The notes beneath the pieces are model-generated. The model did no database searches and was not told the DNA's origin. It saw nothing but the letters and a program-made list of their open reading frames with translations. A stretch of 63,850 bases of DNA, from NCBI RefSeq assembly GCF_902168175.1, contig NZ_CABHOU010000077.1, positions 1 to 63,850 of the forward strand, written 5' to 3'. Positions 25,274-35,261 of the stretch are shown here, in pieces. Every line of letters begins with the position of its first letter. The first letter of the stretch is position 1. A program made the position numbers and the translations under genes. This DNA comes from an uncultured Chitinophaga sp. (GTDB lineage: Bacteria > Bacteroidota > Bacteroidia > Chitinophagales > Chitinophagaceae).

Positions 25274-26818
25274 TTAGAACTTCAGTTGGGTAGCAGTGGA
25301 GTCCTGGATGTTAGCTGCTACAGTAGCAGTGTCCATCAGGTAGTTCATCTGCGTTCTTGCTTTTGTCCACCTGCCGAGGCTAAGTGTGTACTCACCACCG
25401 AGTACATAAAAGTACCCCAGGTCGGCGGTGTTGTATGACAGGAACAGGGTGTTGGTACCTGCCCTGTAGTACGGCTGACTTGCCAGGGTGATCGGGTTCA
25501 GCACATCGTACCAGTCGTTATTGGTGATACGGTAACCATATTCGGGGCTTGCCTGGAAGAGGCTACCGCCACCGCTGATGAAGATCACGTCTACGGGTTT
25601 GGTATCTTTAGTAACGGTAGTACCTTCAAACACCGCTACACCAGTGGCGTTACCGCTGTTAGCGAACCATCCGCCGGTTTTGGCGCCAAAACCTTCGCCA
25701 GCAAGGTTCACGTAATCGTATGCCCTTATCCAGTTAGATTCGGCTATGCTCTTAGAGTTAGCACCGTTAATACGTTTACCGGTACCGCCCACATAGAAGT
25801 AAGTACCCTGTTTGGCTAAACCAGATGTCATATTGATTTTATACGTACGCATGTTGCCCGTGGCCCAGCCCTGAGTAGGGAAACCGGTAGGGTTAGACGC
25901 GCCGGCGTTGTTGGTTGTTACGATGGAGAATGGCGTTACGGAGAAGTCGATATCCCTTGTTGCCATCATCTGCACATACTCGTAGTTACCATCACCACCT
26001 TTTACGTCGGTCGCAATACCAGTGATCAGGATCGACTGGATCTCGATTTCGGAGCTAAGTATGCGGTAATCGCTGCTTTTGCAGAAACGGAACTCAGGAC
26101 GTTGTTTTCCGTCAGCACCGATTTTATTGAACATGATACCGTAGTAGTTCGCCATTACGGGCAGCACACTGTCGGCAAATTGCGCACCGGCTTCGGTGTG
26201 CAGGGTGATGTTACCGAAACCATCGTTTAGCTTCCATTCACCTTTAAACTGGTCGGTTTTAGCGGGCAGTGGATTAAAACCGCCTTTTACGATAACCGCC
26301 TGCACGCTTTCGTAACGGTCGGGGAACTGCAACATCAGGTTGCTGTTTACCCTATAGATGGGAATAGGCTTATTGGACGCTACTTTCTTAATATCAGCCG
26401 GTGTAACACCAGTGATCTGAAGAATACCATCGATCCTTGTGAGTGTTTTTCCTTCTACTGAAATAACAACAGAGTCGCCAGGGAAATAGGTATCGGCAGC
26501 AGCACCGATTTGCAGGGAAATACCGCGGATAAGCCCAAGACGGCGGTTATCCTGTACTACCAACAGTCCTGCAGGCAGGTTACCACCAGAGTGATCGGAT
26601 ACTACCAGGCCCGCAATATAGGTGGCACCGGCCATGTTTGCTTCAGTAAGCACTACATCCTTCCCTTTGTATATATCTCTTAAATCGAGCATAGAGATAT
26701 AGTCGGACAATACGCCGCCCGGGTAAGTTTTGTCTTCTTCGCACGACCATACACCTACAGCCATCAGGACTAAGAAGCAGGAATATTTTATAAAATTGTT
26801 CATTACGTTAGATTTCAT
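25274..26818 (-). CDS. DUF5689-containing surface lipoprotein
   Basis: A 514-residue lipoprotein; the signal ends VGVWSC then EED. Residues about 35-260 match the DUF5689 family, an OB-like beta domain found beside SusC/SusD (key phrases YIAGLVVSDHSGGNLPAG, DSVVISVEG, LQITGVTP). The C-terminal half is beta-rich and ends without a sorting motif. Proteins in this position are surface-exposed and take part in ligand capture with SusD. Last gene of the cluster, 19 bases after susD. Start may be ATG 26818 or ATG 26803. Confidence 0.82.
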   Translation of the reverse strand: MKSNVMNNFIKYSCFLVLMAVGVWSCEEDKTYPGGVLSDYISMLDLRDIYKGKDVVLTEANMAGATYIAGLVVSDHSGGNLPAGLLVVQDNRRLGLIRGISLQIGAAADTYFPGDSVVISVEGKTLTRIDGILQITGVTPADIKKVASNKPIPIYRVNSNLMLQFPDRYESVQAVIVKGGFNPLPAKTDQFKGEWKLNDGFGNITLHTEAGAQFADSVLPVMANYYGIMFNKIGADGKQRPEFRFCKSSDYRILSSEIEIQSILITGIATDVKGGDGNYEYVQMMATRDIDFSVTPFSIVTTNNAGASNPTGFPTQGWATGNMRTYKINMTSGLAKQGTYFYVGGTGKRINGANSKSIAESNWIRAYDYVNLAGEGFGAKTGGWFANSGNATGVAVFEGTTVTKDTKPVDVIFISGGGSLFQASPEYGYRITNNDWYDVLNPITLASQPYYRAGTNTLFLSYNTADLGYFYVLGGEYTLSLGRWTKARTQMNYLMDTATVAANIQDSTATQLKF

Positions 26819-26837
26819 GTTTAATGATTAGGACCGC

Positions 26838-28346
26838 TTATTTTTTCTGCCACCACACTTCTGTGAAAATTTCATCCGGACCCTGATTAGCCACTGCCAG
26901 TTTATAGTTGGTTGGGTTGGTCGACTGTACATACACAGGGTAGTTCAGCCTTGCAGGCATTACACCATTGTTAGCCAGGCCAACACCTTTAGGTAAGGTT
27001 GGGTGACCCGTACGACGGTATTCGAACCACTGCTGCAAGTCGCACATGAACAGCGCATAATATTTCTGCAAGTGAATCCTTTCCATTTTCTCTTCCAGGC
27101 TCAGGCTCTCATCCCAGTTGATGTCTGCCGCTACCAGGTAAGCCTGGATATCGTTCACCCATGTTGGCATCCATTGCTGTATGCTGGCCAGTGCGCCCGC
27201 ATTGTAATGTGTTTGTGCATTACCGCTGATGAAACCTTTCACCACCGCTTCTGCCAGCATAAACTTCACTTCCGCGCAGTTCAGTATCATACCCAGTTCT
27301 TCCGTTTGCATAGAACGTTTGGAGGTATTAGAGTAGAAGTAAGATTGTTTAGGCGTGCCGGTACCAGGAGAATAACCGCTGGGAACGCCTTTGAAACCCT
27401 GGCTTCCCTGTGCAATAGCCCACCTGTTAATACCGTCGGCACCGAGCGAAATATTCATACGGGGATCGCTCCATACCATCAGGTTATCGATGAAGAAACT
27501 ACCAATGGCCGGCGACCTGAAATCCTGTTCCCTTACTGCGGTTACATATGGATTTGCATAAGGCGCTGCGCCAGTCCATCTTAATATCGCAGATTCAGCG
27601 ATAGTAGAGATGATCGGGTAAGTACCGGTTTTCGTTTCTGCGATCTCTTTAATTTTCTTTATCACCGTATCGGCCACTTCCGCTTTACCAGAAAGGCGCA
27701 TGAGCTGCCTCAGGTACAGGGAGTTACCGAACTTACGCCAGCTAAGGGCAACACCTCCGAAAACCGGGTCGGTATTGTCTACGTTCGGCGCGCCCGACAA
27801 CAGGCTATTCGCTTTTTCGAGGTTGGCGAAGATAGAAAAGTACACTTCTTTCTGTGTATTGAATGCCGGCTCAAAATTCAGGGTATCCTTTCCTTTATTG
27901 GAATCGGTGAAAGGAATGTCGCCATAAGTATCGGTGAGCAGGGAATATACGTACGACTGGCAGATCAGGGAAATACCCTGGTAAGTTTTGCTGAACGTCA
28001 GCGGCTGGCTGGCCACGCTGTACATGTCCTTAAAGTTCGTCAGCTGCAGGTACCAGTTGTTGTAGCTGTAATCAGCCCAGGTCCTGTTAAAATCGTAACG
28101 AAACACCTTTCCTTCAGCATCGTTCTGGTCTACCGTTACCTGCATCAGCTCATTATTGAAGTTACGGTTACGCACCATGTTGGTGGTAAGCGTGCTTACA
28201 AGCGCCGTAGGCAACAGCTGTTCTGGCAGTGCGATAGGTGAAGTATTAGGATTGGTGTTAATAGCAGTAAAATCTTTTGTGCAGGAAGACAGCATGGTGC
28301 CGGAAAGCAGTGCTACGCCTGTAATAATATTGATAAACTTCTTCAT
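26838..28346 (-). CDS. SusD-like outer-membrane lipoprotein
   Basis: A 502-residue lipoprotein with lipobox LSSC then TKDF. The sequence fits the SusD-like_2 (SusD/RagB) family: INTNPNTS just after the lipidation site, the helical TPR-like core, FNTQKEVYFSIFANLEKA and the C-terminal region WFEYRRTGHPTL. SusD forms the lid of the SusC channel and binds the substrate. The gene is 11 bases downstream of susC. Substrate cannot be inferred because no carbohydrate-active enzyme or peptidase is in the cluster. Confidence 0.92.
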   Translation of the reverse strand: MKKFINIITGVALLSGTMLSSCTKDFTAINTNPNTSPIALPEQLLPTALVSTLTTNMVRNRNFNNELMQVTVDQNDAEGKVFRYDFNRTWADYSYNNWYLQLTNFKDMYSVASQPLTFSKTYQGISLICQSYVYSLLTDTYGDIPFTDSNKGKDTLNFEPAFNTQKEVYFSIFANLEKANSLLSGAPNVDNTDPVFGGVALSWRKFGNSLYLRQLMRLSGKAEVADTVIKKIKEIAETKTGTYPIISTIAESAILRWTGAAPYANPYVTAVREQDFRSPAIGSFFIDNLMVWSDPRMNISLGADGINRWAIAQGSQGFKGVPSGYSPGTGTPKQSYFYSNTSKRSMQTEELGMILNCAEVKFMLAEAVVKGFISGNAQTHYNAGALASIQQWMPTWVNDIQAYLVAADINWDESLSLEEKMERIHLQKYYALFMCDLQQWFEYRRTGHPTLPKGVGLANNGVMPARLNYPVYVQSTNPTNYKLAVANQGPDEIFTEVWWQKK

Positions 28347-28357
28347 GATCGTGCTGA

Positions 28358-31300
28358 TTAAAGTCCAATTATCAGGTTAAAACCAAATGAGCGGGTAGAT
28401 GGGAACTGGGCAATTTCAAAGCCCTGGATGATATCTGTACCGCTGATCGTACCAAATTCGGGATCGAATATGGGCCATGGCGACCAGATAGCCAGGTTAC
28501 GTCCATACACCCCTACTGATGCACGCTGCAGACCGATCTTTTTCATCATGGCAGGTTTGAAGGTATAATCGATCCTTGCTTCCCTGAATTTGATAAAGTC
28601 GGTGCTGAAAGTGCTGCCTTCTGCGTTATCGGCGCCAAAGTGCGAGCGGTAGTAACCATCAATATCAGTTGCAGTTACATTGTTTGGAATGTATTTGCCA
28701 TCAGCCTGTTGAATAACACCTTTACCAATGATACCATTGTAACGGCCAGGCAGTGTATTCACCGTTTTACCCTGTTCTGCCAGCTTGTAGTGCGACAATG
28801 AATGTGCTACACCACCCCACTGGGCGTCGAACAGCAGGTTCAAACGGAATTGTTTGTAACTGAAATCGTTGGTCCAGCCCAGCTTACCTTTAGGAATGGT
28901 GTTGCCAAGGTATACTACGTTATCAGCCAGTTTAGCAAAACCAGTAGACTCGTCATATACGATCTGTCCGTCAGGCGATCTCATATAACCGTTACCATAC
29001 ATATCGCCCATGCTACCGCCAACGCGCGCTACGATCTGGGCACCGGATACAGGGCCGTTTCTCAGTACGATATTGGTATCGGGCAGTTCTACGATTTTGT
29101 TACGGTTAGCGGAGAATACGATGTTGGTATTCCATTTAAAGTCTTTTGTTGATACCGGTGTGCCGTTCAGCGCTATCTCAACGCCACTGTTACGAACTTT
29201 ACCTGCGTTGAAGTAAGCAGAAGAGTAACCGGAAGCGCGGTCAAGCACACGGGTAAGGATCTGATCTTTTGTATTACCGCTATAAACTGCCAGGTCCAAA
29301 CCAATGCGCTTTTTGAAGAGCTGAACATTCATACCAGCTTCAAATGTGGTAGTCCTCAGTGGTTTTAACTCATCGTTAGGCAATACAGTTGGGTTAGACA
29401 GGCCACCGGTAAAACCTGTAGGCGCATCGTAACCGTAAGAGGTCATGTATGGAGTGGTAGTACCGCTACCCACAGAAGCTGCAGACAAACGCACCTTCGC
29501 AAAATCGATCACATCAGGCAGTTTGGTTAGCTCAGAAAGAATAACCGAGGTACTCATTGAGTTATAGAAGAAGCCGGAGTTACCCAGGCGTGAAGGCAAT
29601 GCAAGTACACTGTTCCAGTCCTGACGGCCGGTAAGGTCTACGAAGAGGTAATCTTTATACGAAAATGTAAAGAGGCCGTAGAAGCTGTTAAGCGCATATT
29701 GTGATTTATAAGGCAGGCTTACCAGCGGACCTTTGGCATTCGCCATGGAATAGATACCTGGTATCTTAAGGGAGTCTGCACGAAGTTCATCCTTATTATA
29801 GAGGTTTTTCAACTGGCTGCCACCTATCATTGCACTGATATCGATATCGTTTCTGAACTTCTTGTTATACCTTAACATGAAGTCGGTGCTAAGCTCGCGC
29901 GAATAAATATTCTGTGTACGAAAGCTACCTTTAGGCAATTTAGAACCCGCATCGAACGGGCGCTCCTGCGCACGCTGCTCATTACTGAGGTCCATGGAAG
30001 ACCTGATCATCAGGCTCAGTTCATTGCTGAATTTATAAGTAGCCTGTATGTTGCCGGTTACATTGTGACGGTTAGTACGGTTAATAAAGCTATGGGCAAT
30101 AGCGTATGGGTTTTCAGGGAACGAACTGAATGGATACTTGATCAGCTGACCTTCTGAACCATTTACCCAATAGTTTCTCAGCCAGTTAAGGTCTGCATTC
30201 GGCTGCCAGAAAATGAACCAGTACATAATAGACTGGTTACCGTAACCGCTGCCAGGAAGGTTATCGCTCTTCTTGATCGTGTAGTTAACTTTAGTATTAA
30301 CCTGCAGTTTCTCATTGATCCTGGAGTTAGTAGATATAGCGAAAGAGTTACGGTCATAACCCGTGTTAGGCATGATCCAGTCATTCTTCACATTGGTTGC
30401 AGAGAAACGTGCAGATGTTTTATCGCCGCTCGCGTCTACAGACACTGTGTTGGTAAGTGTTTTACCTGTTTCGAAATAATTCTGGATACCGTTTTTGTAC
30501 GGCACCCATGGCGTACGCTCCGTGCTTCTTGTTTGCGTCTTAGGATCGTACTGGTAAAACGACTGTCCGTCGAATTTAGGGCCGTAGGCAGAGCTGGTGC
30601 CGCTGGTAGAGGAACCGTCTTCGGAAGTACCATAGGAATAATAGTTGGCGCCACCAGTACCCTGGCCGTACTCGTACTGAAGTTCTGGCCAGCGGTTAAT
30701 ATCTTCCATAGAGCCGTTAGAGGTAAACGTAACCCCTATGCCTCTTTTATTTTTAGTTACACCAGATTTTGTAGTGATGATCAAAGCACCGTTGGCACCA
30801 CGCTGACCGTACAAGGCGGAAGCAGCCGGGCCTTTCAGTACCGTTACAGATTCAATATCTTCCGGATTGATGTCGTTCAAACCACTACCATAGTCAGCAG
30901 GCATGTTATCACTGCTGGTACCGTAAGCAGCTTCGCCCGCAATAGCCGTACGCCGCGCACTGCCCTGGTTAATTACCACTCCATCTACCACTACCAGCGC
31001 TTCATTATCACCGGTAAGGTTATTTTCGCCGCGGAGAATTACTTTGATAGAGCCGGTGGGGCCGCCATTAGACCTAACGAGGTTAAGGCCGGCCACCTTG
31101 CCAGACAAGGCATCCAGCCAGTTATTGGAGATCGCATTGGTGAGCTGCTCGTTTTTTACAACCGTAGCGGCATAACCCAGCGCTTTTTCTTCACGTTTGA
31201 TACCAAGCGCTGTTACCACTACTTCACCCAGCGCTTTCTGATCTTCTTTCAACGATATGTTCACCCGTTGCGTTTCTTTAATCGTTACTTCCCTGGTTAT

Positions 31301-31597
31301 AAAACCGAGGTAAGAAAACACCAGCACACCACCACCGGGAGGAAGCGTAATAAGATAGTTACCGTTCTTATCGCTGGTAGTACCCTTTGTACTATTCTTA
31401 GGGTGTACACTTACACCAAAGAGCGCCTCGCCCTTATCGTCCGTTATTTTACCACGCACCACTACTTCCTCTGCCTGCGTAATGGCAAAAACCGAGGCCG
31501 GGTGATTGATAACGGGGGGAGTAAATGCTGTTCGTCCGGTCGCCATGCTGGTTGCGCATATTTGCAGCCCGGTGATAAATAGTAAAAAGTGTTTCAT
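28358..31597 (-). CDS. SusC/RagA-type TonB-dependent transporter
   Basis: A 1079-residue transporter. It has a signal peptide, a CarboxypepD_reg-like domain (about 45-125; GKITDDKGEALFGVSV), the SusC signature VVVTALGIKREEKALGYA just before the plug, the plug itself (about 135-265; LRGENNLTGDNEALVVVDG, GPAASALYGQRGANGALIITTK) and a barrel whose end is FNLIIGL. It imports oligomeric nutrients with its SusD partner. ATG 31597 is used; the two codons before it are TTG. It is divergent from the multihaem cytochrome; the 289-base gap holds no recognised promoter box of good quality. Confidence 0.94.
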   Translation of the reverse strand: MKHFLLFITGLQICATSMATGRTAFTPPVINHPASVFAITQAEEVVVRGKITDDKGEALFGVSVHPKNSTKGTTSDKNGNYLITLPPGGGVLVFSYLGFITREVTIKETQRVNISLKEDQKALGEVVVTALGIKREEKALGYAATVVKNEQLTNAISNNWLDALSGKVAGLNLVRSNGGPTGSIKVILRGENNLTGDNEALVVVDGVVINQGSARRTAIAGEAAYGTSSDNMPADYGSGLNDINPEDIESVTVLKGPAASALYGQRGANGALIITTKSGVTKNKRGIGVTFTSNGSMEDINRWPELQYEYGQGTGGANYYSYGTSEDGSSTSGTSSAYGPKFDGQSFYQYDPKTQTRSTERTPWVPYKNGIQNYFETGKTLTNTVSVDASGDKTSARFSATNVKNDWIMPNTGYDRNSFAISTNSRINEKLQVNTKVNYTIKKSDNLPGSGYGNQSIMYWFIFWQPNADLNWLRNYWVNGSEGQLIKYPFSSFPENPYAIAHSFINRTNRHNVTGNIQATYKFSNELSLMIRSSMDLSNEQRAQERPFDAGSKLPKGSFRTQNIYSRELSTDFMLRYNKKFRNDIDISAMIGGSQLKNLYNKDELRADSLKIPGIYSMANAKGPLVSLPYKSQYALNSFYGLFTFSYKDYLFVDLTGRQDWNSVLALPSRLGNSGFFYNSMSTSVILSELTKLPDVIDFAKVRLSAASVGSGTTTPYMTSYGYDAPTGFTGGLSNPTVLPNDELKPLRTTTFEAGMNVQLFKKRIGLDLAVYSGNTKDQILTRVLDRASGYSSAYFNAGKVRNSGVEIALNGTPVSTKDFKWNTNIVFSANRNKIVELPDTNIVLRNGPVSGAQIVARVGGSMGDMYGNGYMRSPDGQIVYDESTGFAKLADNVVYLGNTIPKGKLGWTNDFSYKQFRLNLLFDAQWGGVAHSLSHYKLAEQGKTVNTLPGRYNGIIGKGVIQQADGKYIPNNVTATDIDGYYRSHFGADNAEGSTFSTDFIKFREARIDYTFKPAMMKKIGLQRASVGVYGRNLAIWSPWPIFDPEFGTISGTDIIQGFEIAQFPSTRSFGFNLIIGL

Positions 31598-31886
31598 CAA
31601 CAATTATTGTTTATGTAATAATTCTCTATAAAAAAAGTCAGAATGAAATGACGTGTATTCTACGCTTATGTTGGTCCTATTTTTCAGGGCGCTAAAGTAG
31701 AAGTGCTATGTTAAGGCCGCGTTAAGGGAAGGTTAAAGAAACGTGAACAATAGTGCTGAGATGTACGGTTGCAGCGGATATACATTAATACAGTTGAATA
31801 TATATGCGTTGGCGTTAAACTTCCCGCGGGTTAATTCTTCGGCATCTATGCAATGAATTTTGTATATTAAAGTATAATTCCACTTT

Positions 31887-33077
31887 TTGAATAAAAGACA
31901 ACTCATTATCTGTAGCGCTATCATTTGCGCCCTGGTTATTCTTTCCCGGTGCATCAGCAAACAACCGGCAGGCGGCGATATGCGGGGACCGCAATATGCC
32001 GCCGCGAACAGCTGCGAAAGCTGCCACAAGGCGATTTACGATTCCTATCAGTCTACCGCGCATGCCCATACTTCGGGCTTAGCCAACGCGCAAACAGTAA
32101 AGGGTACACTTACCGCACCCGCCAATCGCTTTGTATTTGGTAATGGCACTGAGGTGGTGATGGAACAACAAGACGGCCGCCTGTACCAGGCTGCCTATTC
32201 GAACGGCGCATTACAACAAAAACAGGCATTTGATATAGCAGTAGGTTCGGGCAGGAAGGCCCAAACGTTCCTATACTGGCAGGCAGGGAAATACATGCAG
32301 CTGCCCATTTCCTGGTTTGTACCGGCCAACAGCTGGGCGAACAGCCCGGGTTTCCCGGCCGATCATCCGAAGTTCGACCGGGCGATACCCAGCACCTGTT
32401 TCGGTTGCCACAGTTCTATGGTCGGTATCAAATCGGTATCGGCGCAGGGGTTAGAGATGCAGGAGGAATTTGAGCAGAACAAACTGGTAGCAGGTATCGA
32501 CTGTCAGCGTTGCCATGGCCCGGCTGCCGATCATGTGAATTATCAAACAGAACATCCGCAGGAAAAAACAGCGCATTTCATGGCGAAGATCGGTGCCCTT
32601 AATACCCAGCAGCAGATCGACATGTGCGCGGTATGTCACTCGGGCCTCAAACCCATGTTAAAACCCGCCTCCGAATTTAAACCCGGCGATGCGCTTGCCG
32701 ACTTCGTAATGCCAACAGCCCCCTTCCCTACTTCGCGCATCGACGTACATGGCAACCAGCTTCAATTGCTCGCTGCCAGCAAATGTTTTACCGGCAGTAA
32801 ACAAATGACCTGCTCCAGTTGCCACAGTCCACATAAAACAGAACGGGAGAACATGCAGGTATTTTCTCAGCGCTGCATGAGCTGCCACATGGCAGGCAGC
32901 CCTAACTTCTGCACCTTAAAAACAGTGCCGGCTGCCACGTTACAACAAAACTGCATCGACTGCCACATGCCGGCCACCCCATCCAGCGCTATCACGCTTT
33001 TGACTAACGGGAAGCAAAGTCCAACGCCCGATTCGATACGTACGCATTGGATAAAGGTGTATAAAGAGGTGAAGTAA
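31887..33077 (+). CDS. Seven-haem cytochrome c lipoprotein
   Basis: A 396-residue exported protein with seven CxxCH haem-binding motifs whose first Cys are at 43, 171, 206, 247, 309, 330 and 356. The N-terminal hydrophobic helix ends in the possible lipobox LSRC (Cys22). The start codon appears to be TTG 31887: no ATG gives the signal sequence, and the frame is closed just upstream. Residues 55-165 without haem form a beta-rich insertion. Multihaem c-type cytochromes carry electrons to periplasmic or extracellular acceptors. The spacing resembles the cytochrome c554 / DmsE-like groups but I cannot name the subfamily. No partner reductase is nearby. Confidence 0.88.
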   Translation: MNKRQLIICSAIICALVILSRCISKQPAGGDMRGPQYAAANSCESCHKAIYDSYQSTAHAHTSGLANAQTVKGTLTAPANRFVFGNGTEVVMEQQDGRLYQAAYSNGALQQKQAFDIAVGSGRKAQTFLYWQAGKYMQLPISWFVPANSWANSPGFPADHPKFDRAIPSTCFGCHSSMVGIKSVSAQGLEMQEEFEQNKLVAGIDCQRCHGPAADHVNYQTEHPQEKTAHFMAKIGALNTQQQIDMCAVCHSGLKPMLKPASEFKPGDALADFVMPTAPFPTSRIDVHGNQLQLLAASKCFTGSKQMTCSSCHSPHKTERENMQVFSQRCMSCHMAGSPNFCTLKTVPAATLQQNCIDCHMPATPSSAITLLTNGKQSPTPDSIRTHWIKVYKEVK

Positions 33078-33468
33078 CATGGCACCGGTCCAACATATGC
33101 AAAAAATGCTATCGATATAAAATCATTATATCAAACATTTACCCCGCATTATGGATATTTTTTGCTACTTTAAAGCAGCATTCCACCATATTGGCCGGTC
33201 GGGATAAACACAGGTTCCCCATTCGCAGCAGGCAACTTCGGTTTAAGCTATCGCTTTATTACTGGCCAACAACACCTGATCCCAACCTGTTTAATATGAA
33301 AAAGATCAATATAGTGGTCTGCTTTACACCGGAACGCCTTTCAATACTTCGTCATAAAAAAATCATTACCACCGGCAGCCGCTCAGGAACATACTCGTTT
33401 GCGCGGCCATGCTGTTAGTGCTGGCAAAGTATTTTACATCGTACCGTTTGCGTTCAAACTAAATTAAC
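33078..33468. other. Intergenic region
   Basis: 391 bases. A 7-bp hairpin (33114-33120 with 33126-33132) just after the cytochrome gene could be a weak terminator, without a good T-run. A frame of 40 codons from ATG 33296 exists but has no supporting features. Nothing else was recognised. Confidence 0.5.
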
Positions 33469-34230
33469 ATGAATCTTTCCAACAAATACATGCGCGGCCT
33501 GTCGCTTTCACTGGTACTCCTTGCCGCATGCGCTCCACAGGCGGGCGAACCAGCAAACGATATCATGCAGGTGAACATCCGCGACTATTATATGCCTGAC
33601 GATAGCCTGGTATCGGGCAAAGTATTCTGCTATGCCGACAACTCCGGTGAGATCAGCAAGTATACCAAATACCAGTTATTCACCTTGGCCGATACCATCC
33701 GGCAAATCAGAAGTTACGACAGTGCCGGCCGGCAAACCAGCCTTGAAAGCGTACGTTATGTTACGGGTGGATTTCAACAGATCAATGGGTACACACTCAC
33801 GGGAGATAACCTTACAGATACCATTTATATCACGTACGGCAAAGAGATCGTGCCCTGGTTACAACCATTAACGAGCGACAGCTCCACTTACAATTTCACT
33901 GCATCCACCCAACTCTATGGCGCTCCTGCAAAGTTTACCACATTGGGGCATGTGGAATACATAACCGACCATTCGATAACCAGGCCTTATAGTCCCGGCA
34001 ACTGCATTATGGTCGTTCATATCTCCAAAATTGAACTGGGTATACCGGGGCCTGACGGCAATAAACAAGGTACAGTTATCGTAAAACATGTACTTGCCAA
34101 AGGCAAAGGTGAGGTATTCAGCACCACAGAAGGTGGCCTGACCGCCAGCGAAACGCATCGCCTGGTGAAAGTTATTAGTGTGCGCGAATTTGAGGCTATG
34201 TTTCACCACGCATTTGTAAGCACGAAATAG
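33469..34230 (+). CDS. Hypothetical lipoprotein
   Basis: A 253-residue protein with a lipoprotein signal (lipobox LAAC, then APQAGEP). The mature part is beta-rich with the pattern of many Bacteroidota lipoproteins of unknown function: repeated strands around VFCYADNSGEISKYTKY and GYTLTGDNLTDTIYITYG suggest that it measures or binds something by a beta-barrel or sheet. I do not recognise the family. It converges on the hydrolase gene with 10 bases between the stops. Confidence 0.75.
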   Translation: MNLSNKYMRGLSLSLVLLAACAPQAGEPANDIMQVNIRDYYMPDDSLVSGKVFCYADNSGEISKYTKYQLFTLADTIRQIRSYDSAGRQTSLESVRYVTGGFQQINGYTLTGDNLTDTIYITYGKEIVPWLQPLTSDSSTYNFTASTQLYGAPAKFTTLGHVEYITDHSITRPYSPGNCIMVVHISKIELGIPGPDGNKQGTVIVKHVLAKGKGEVFSTTEGGLTASETHRLVKVISVREFEAMFHHAFVSTK

Positions 34231-34240
34231 GTTACACCAG

Positions 34241-35071
34241 CTATTTCTGAAGGTAGTCCACAATTAACGCTGTTACCAATGCACGTAAGCTCTCATCCTG
34301 CTTCTCCGCACAAATTTCACCAATGTAATCGCCGTGCCCGGAAGGCAATATCGCGAGCCTTGCACCAGGCAACAGGCGTGATAAGGTTACCGCGTGTTCG
34401 GTAGTTGCCACGTCTTTATCGCCACTAATCACCAGCACAGGCGACTGTATTCCTTTAATCAGTGCATCGGGAATATCTTTAAAACCTTTCATCCTTTCCA
34501 CATCTCTGTCGAACATAGTTTGCAGGCCCTTAGGATCGTTGTTGGCCTTCAAATAAGCCTCGGCCAGGGGTTTAGGCATCCATTCCAGTTTAGCGCCTTC
34601 AAAGCCATCGAAAAAGCCTTTTATGACGCCTGCACGGTTGTAGATGGCAGATGCTACCACCAGTTTATCTGCCATCTGCGGATGGCGTATACCGAATTGT
34701 AAGGTGGTAGTACCTCCGTTGCTGAAGCCCATTACCGATGCCTTACCGATGTTCAGGTGCTTAAGTAATGCCGCCACATCGTCCGCATCCTGCTCAAAAC
34801 TTAAAGGAGTACCCCTGTCTTTCGTATGGCCATGCGCCTGTAACTCCACCGCTATCACTTTAAAATGTTTGGCCAGCACGGGCAATATCCGGCCGTAATT
34901 GCTTTCTATGGTGGAACCACCGCCATGTAATAATACCAGCGGCTGACCGCTGCCATGCAATTCGTAGTAGATATCCAGGCCGTTTATTTTAGCATAGTGG
35001 CCGGCAGAGGGTTGTGCGTTCATATCGAGGTTTGTTATCAGCAAAAAGATAATTATTAAAAGGCGATACAT
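34241..35071 (-). CDS. Secreted alpha/beta hydrolase
   Basis: A 276-residue exported hydrolase: signal peptide to about residue 20 (MNAQ), then a standard alpha/beta hydrolase fold. Oxyanion HGGG at 49-52, nucleophile elbow GFSNGG with Ser117, acid in SGDKD (Asp218 or Asp220) and His246 in PSGHGD. Similar proteins are esterases, lactonases or peptidases of the AB_hydrolase_1 group; the substrate is not evident. Single gene. Confidence 0.88.
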   Translation of the reverse strand: MYRLLIIIFLLITNLDMNAQPSAGHYAKINGLDIYYELHGSGQPLVLLHGGGSTIESNYGRILPVLAKHFKVIAVELQAHGHTKDRGTPLSFEQDADDVAALLKHLNIGKASVMGFSNGGTTTLQFGIRHPQMADKLVVASAIYNRAGVIKGFFDGFEGAKLEWMPKPLAEAYLKANNDPKGLQTMFDRDVERMKGFKDIPDALIKGIQSPVLVISGDKDVATTEHAVTLSRLLPGARLAILPSGHGDYIGEICAEKQDESLRALVTALIVDYLQK

Positions 35072-35261
35072 AAGTGGGAATATTGATGATGATGCAAATT
35101 TATTGCCTGCCCGGTTGATACAACGGGGGTTAAAGCGGCAATATAAGGGGCAATTACGTCACCGGCATCATAATCCACAGTTCAACCGCAGTATCTGACA
35201 ATCCGGCTGTAAAATGTTGCCCGTCACGCCGTACATGCTAATTTAAATGCAAATATCCTTT

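Noticed and set aside
30533..31582. Plus-strand frame of 349 codons
   Set aside because: Antisense to the SusC plug region, which is strongly conserved on the minus strand.
31887..33077. Nitrite reductase NrfA or NrfH
   Set aside because: There are seven CxxCH motifs with no CxxCK active-site motif and the spacing does not fit; only a general multihaem cytochrome call is supported.
33191..33418. Small plus-strand frame of 75 codons
   Set aside because: No promoter, no recognisable pattern and a composition expected for non-coding DNA.
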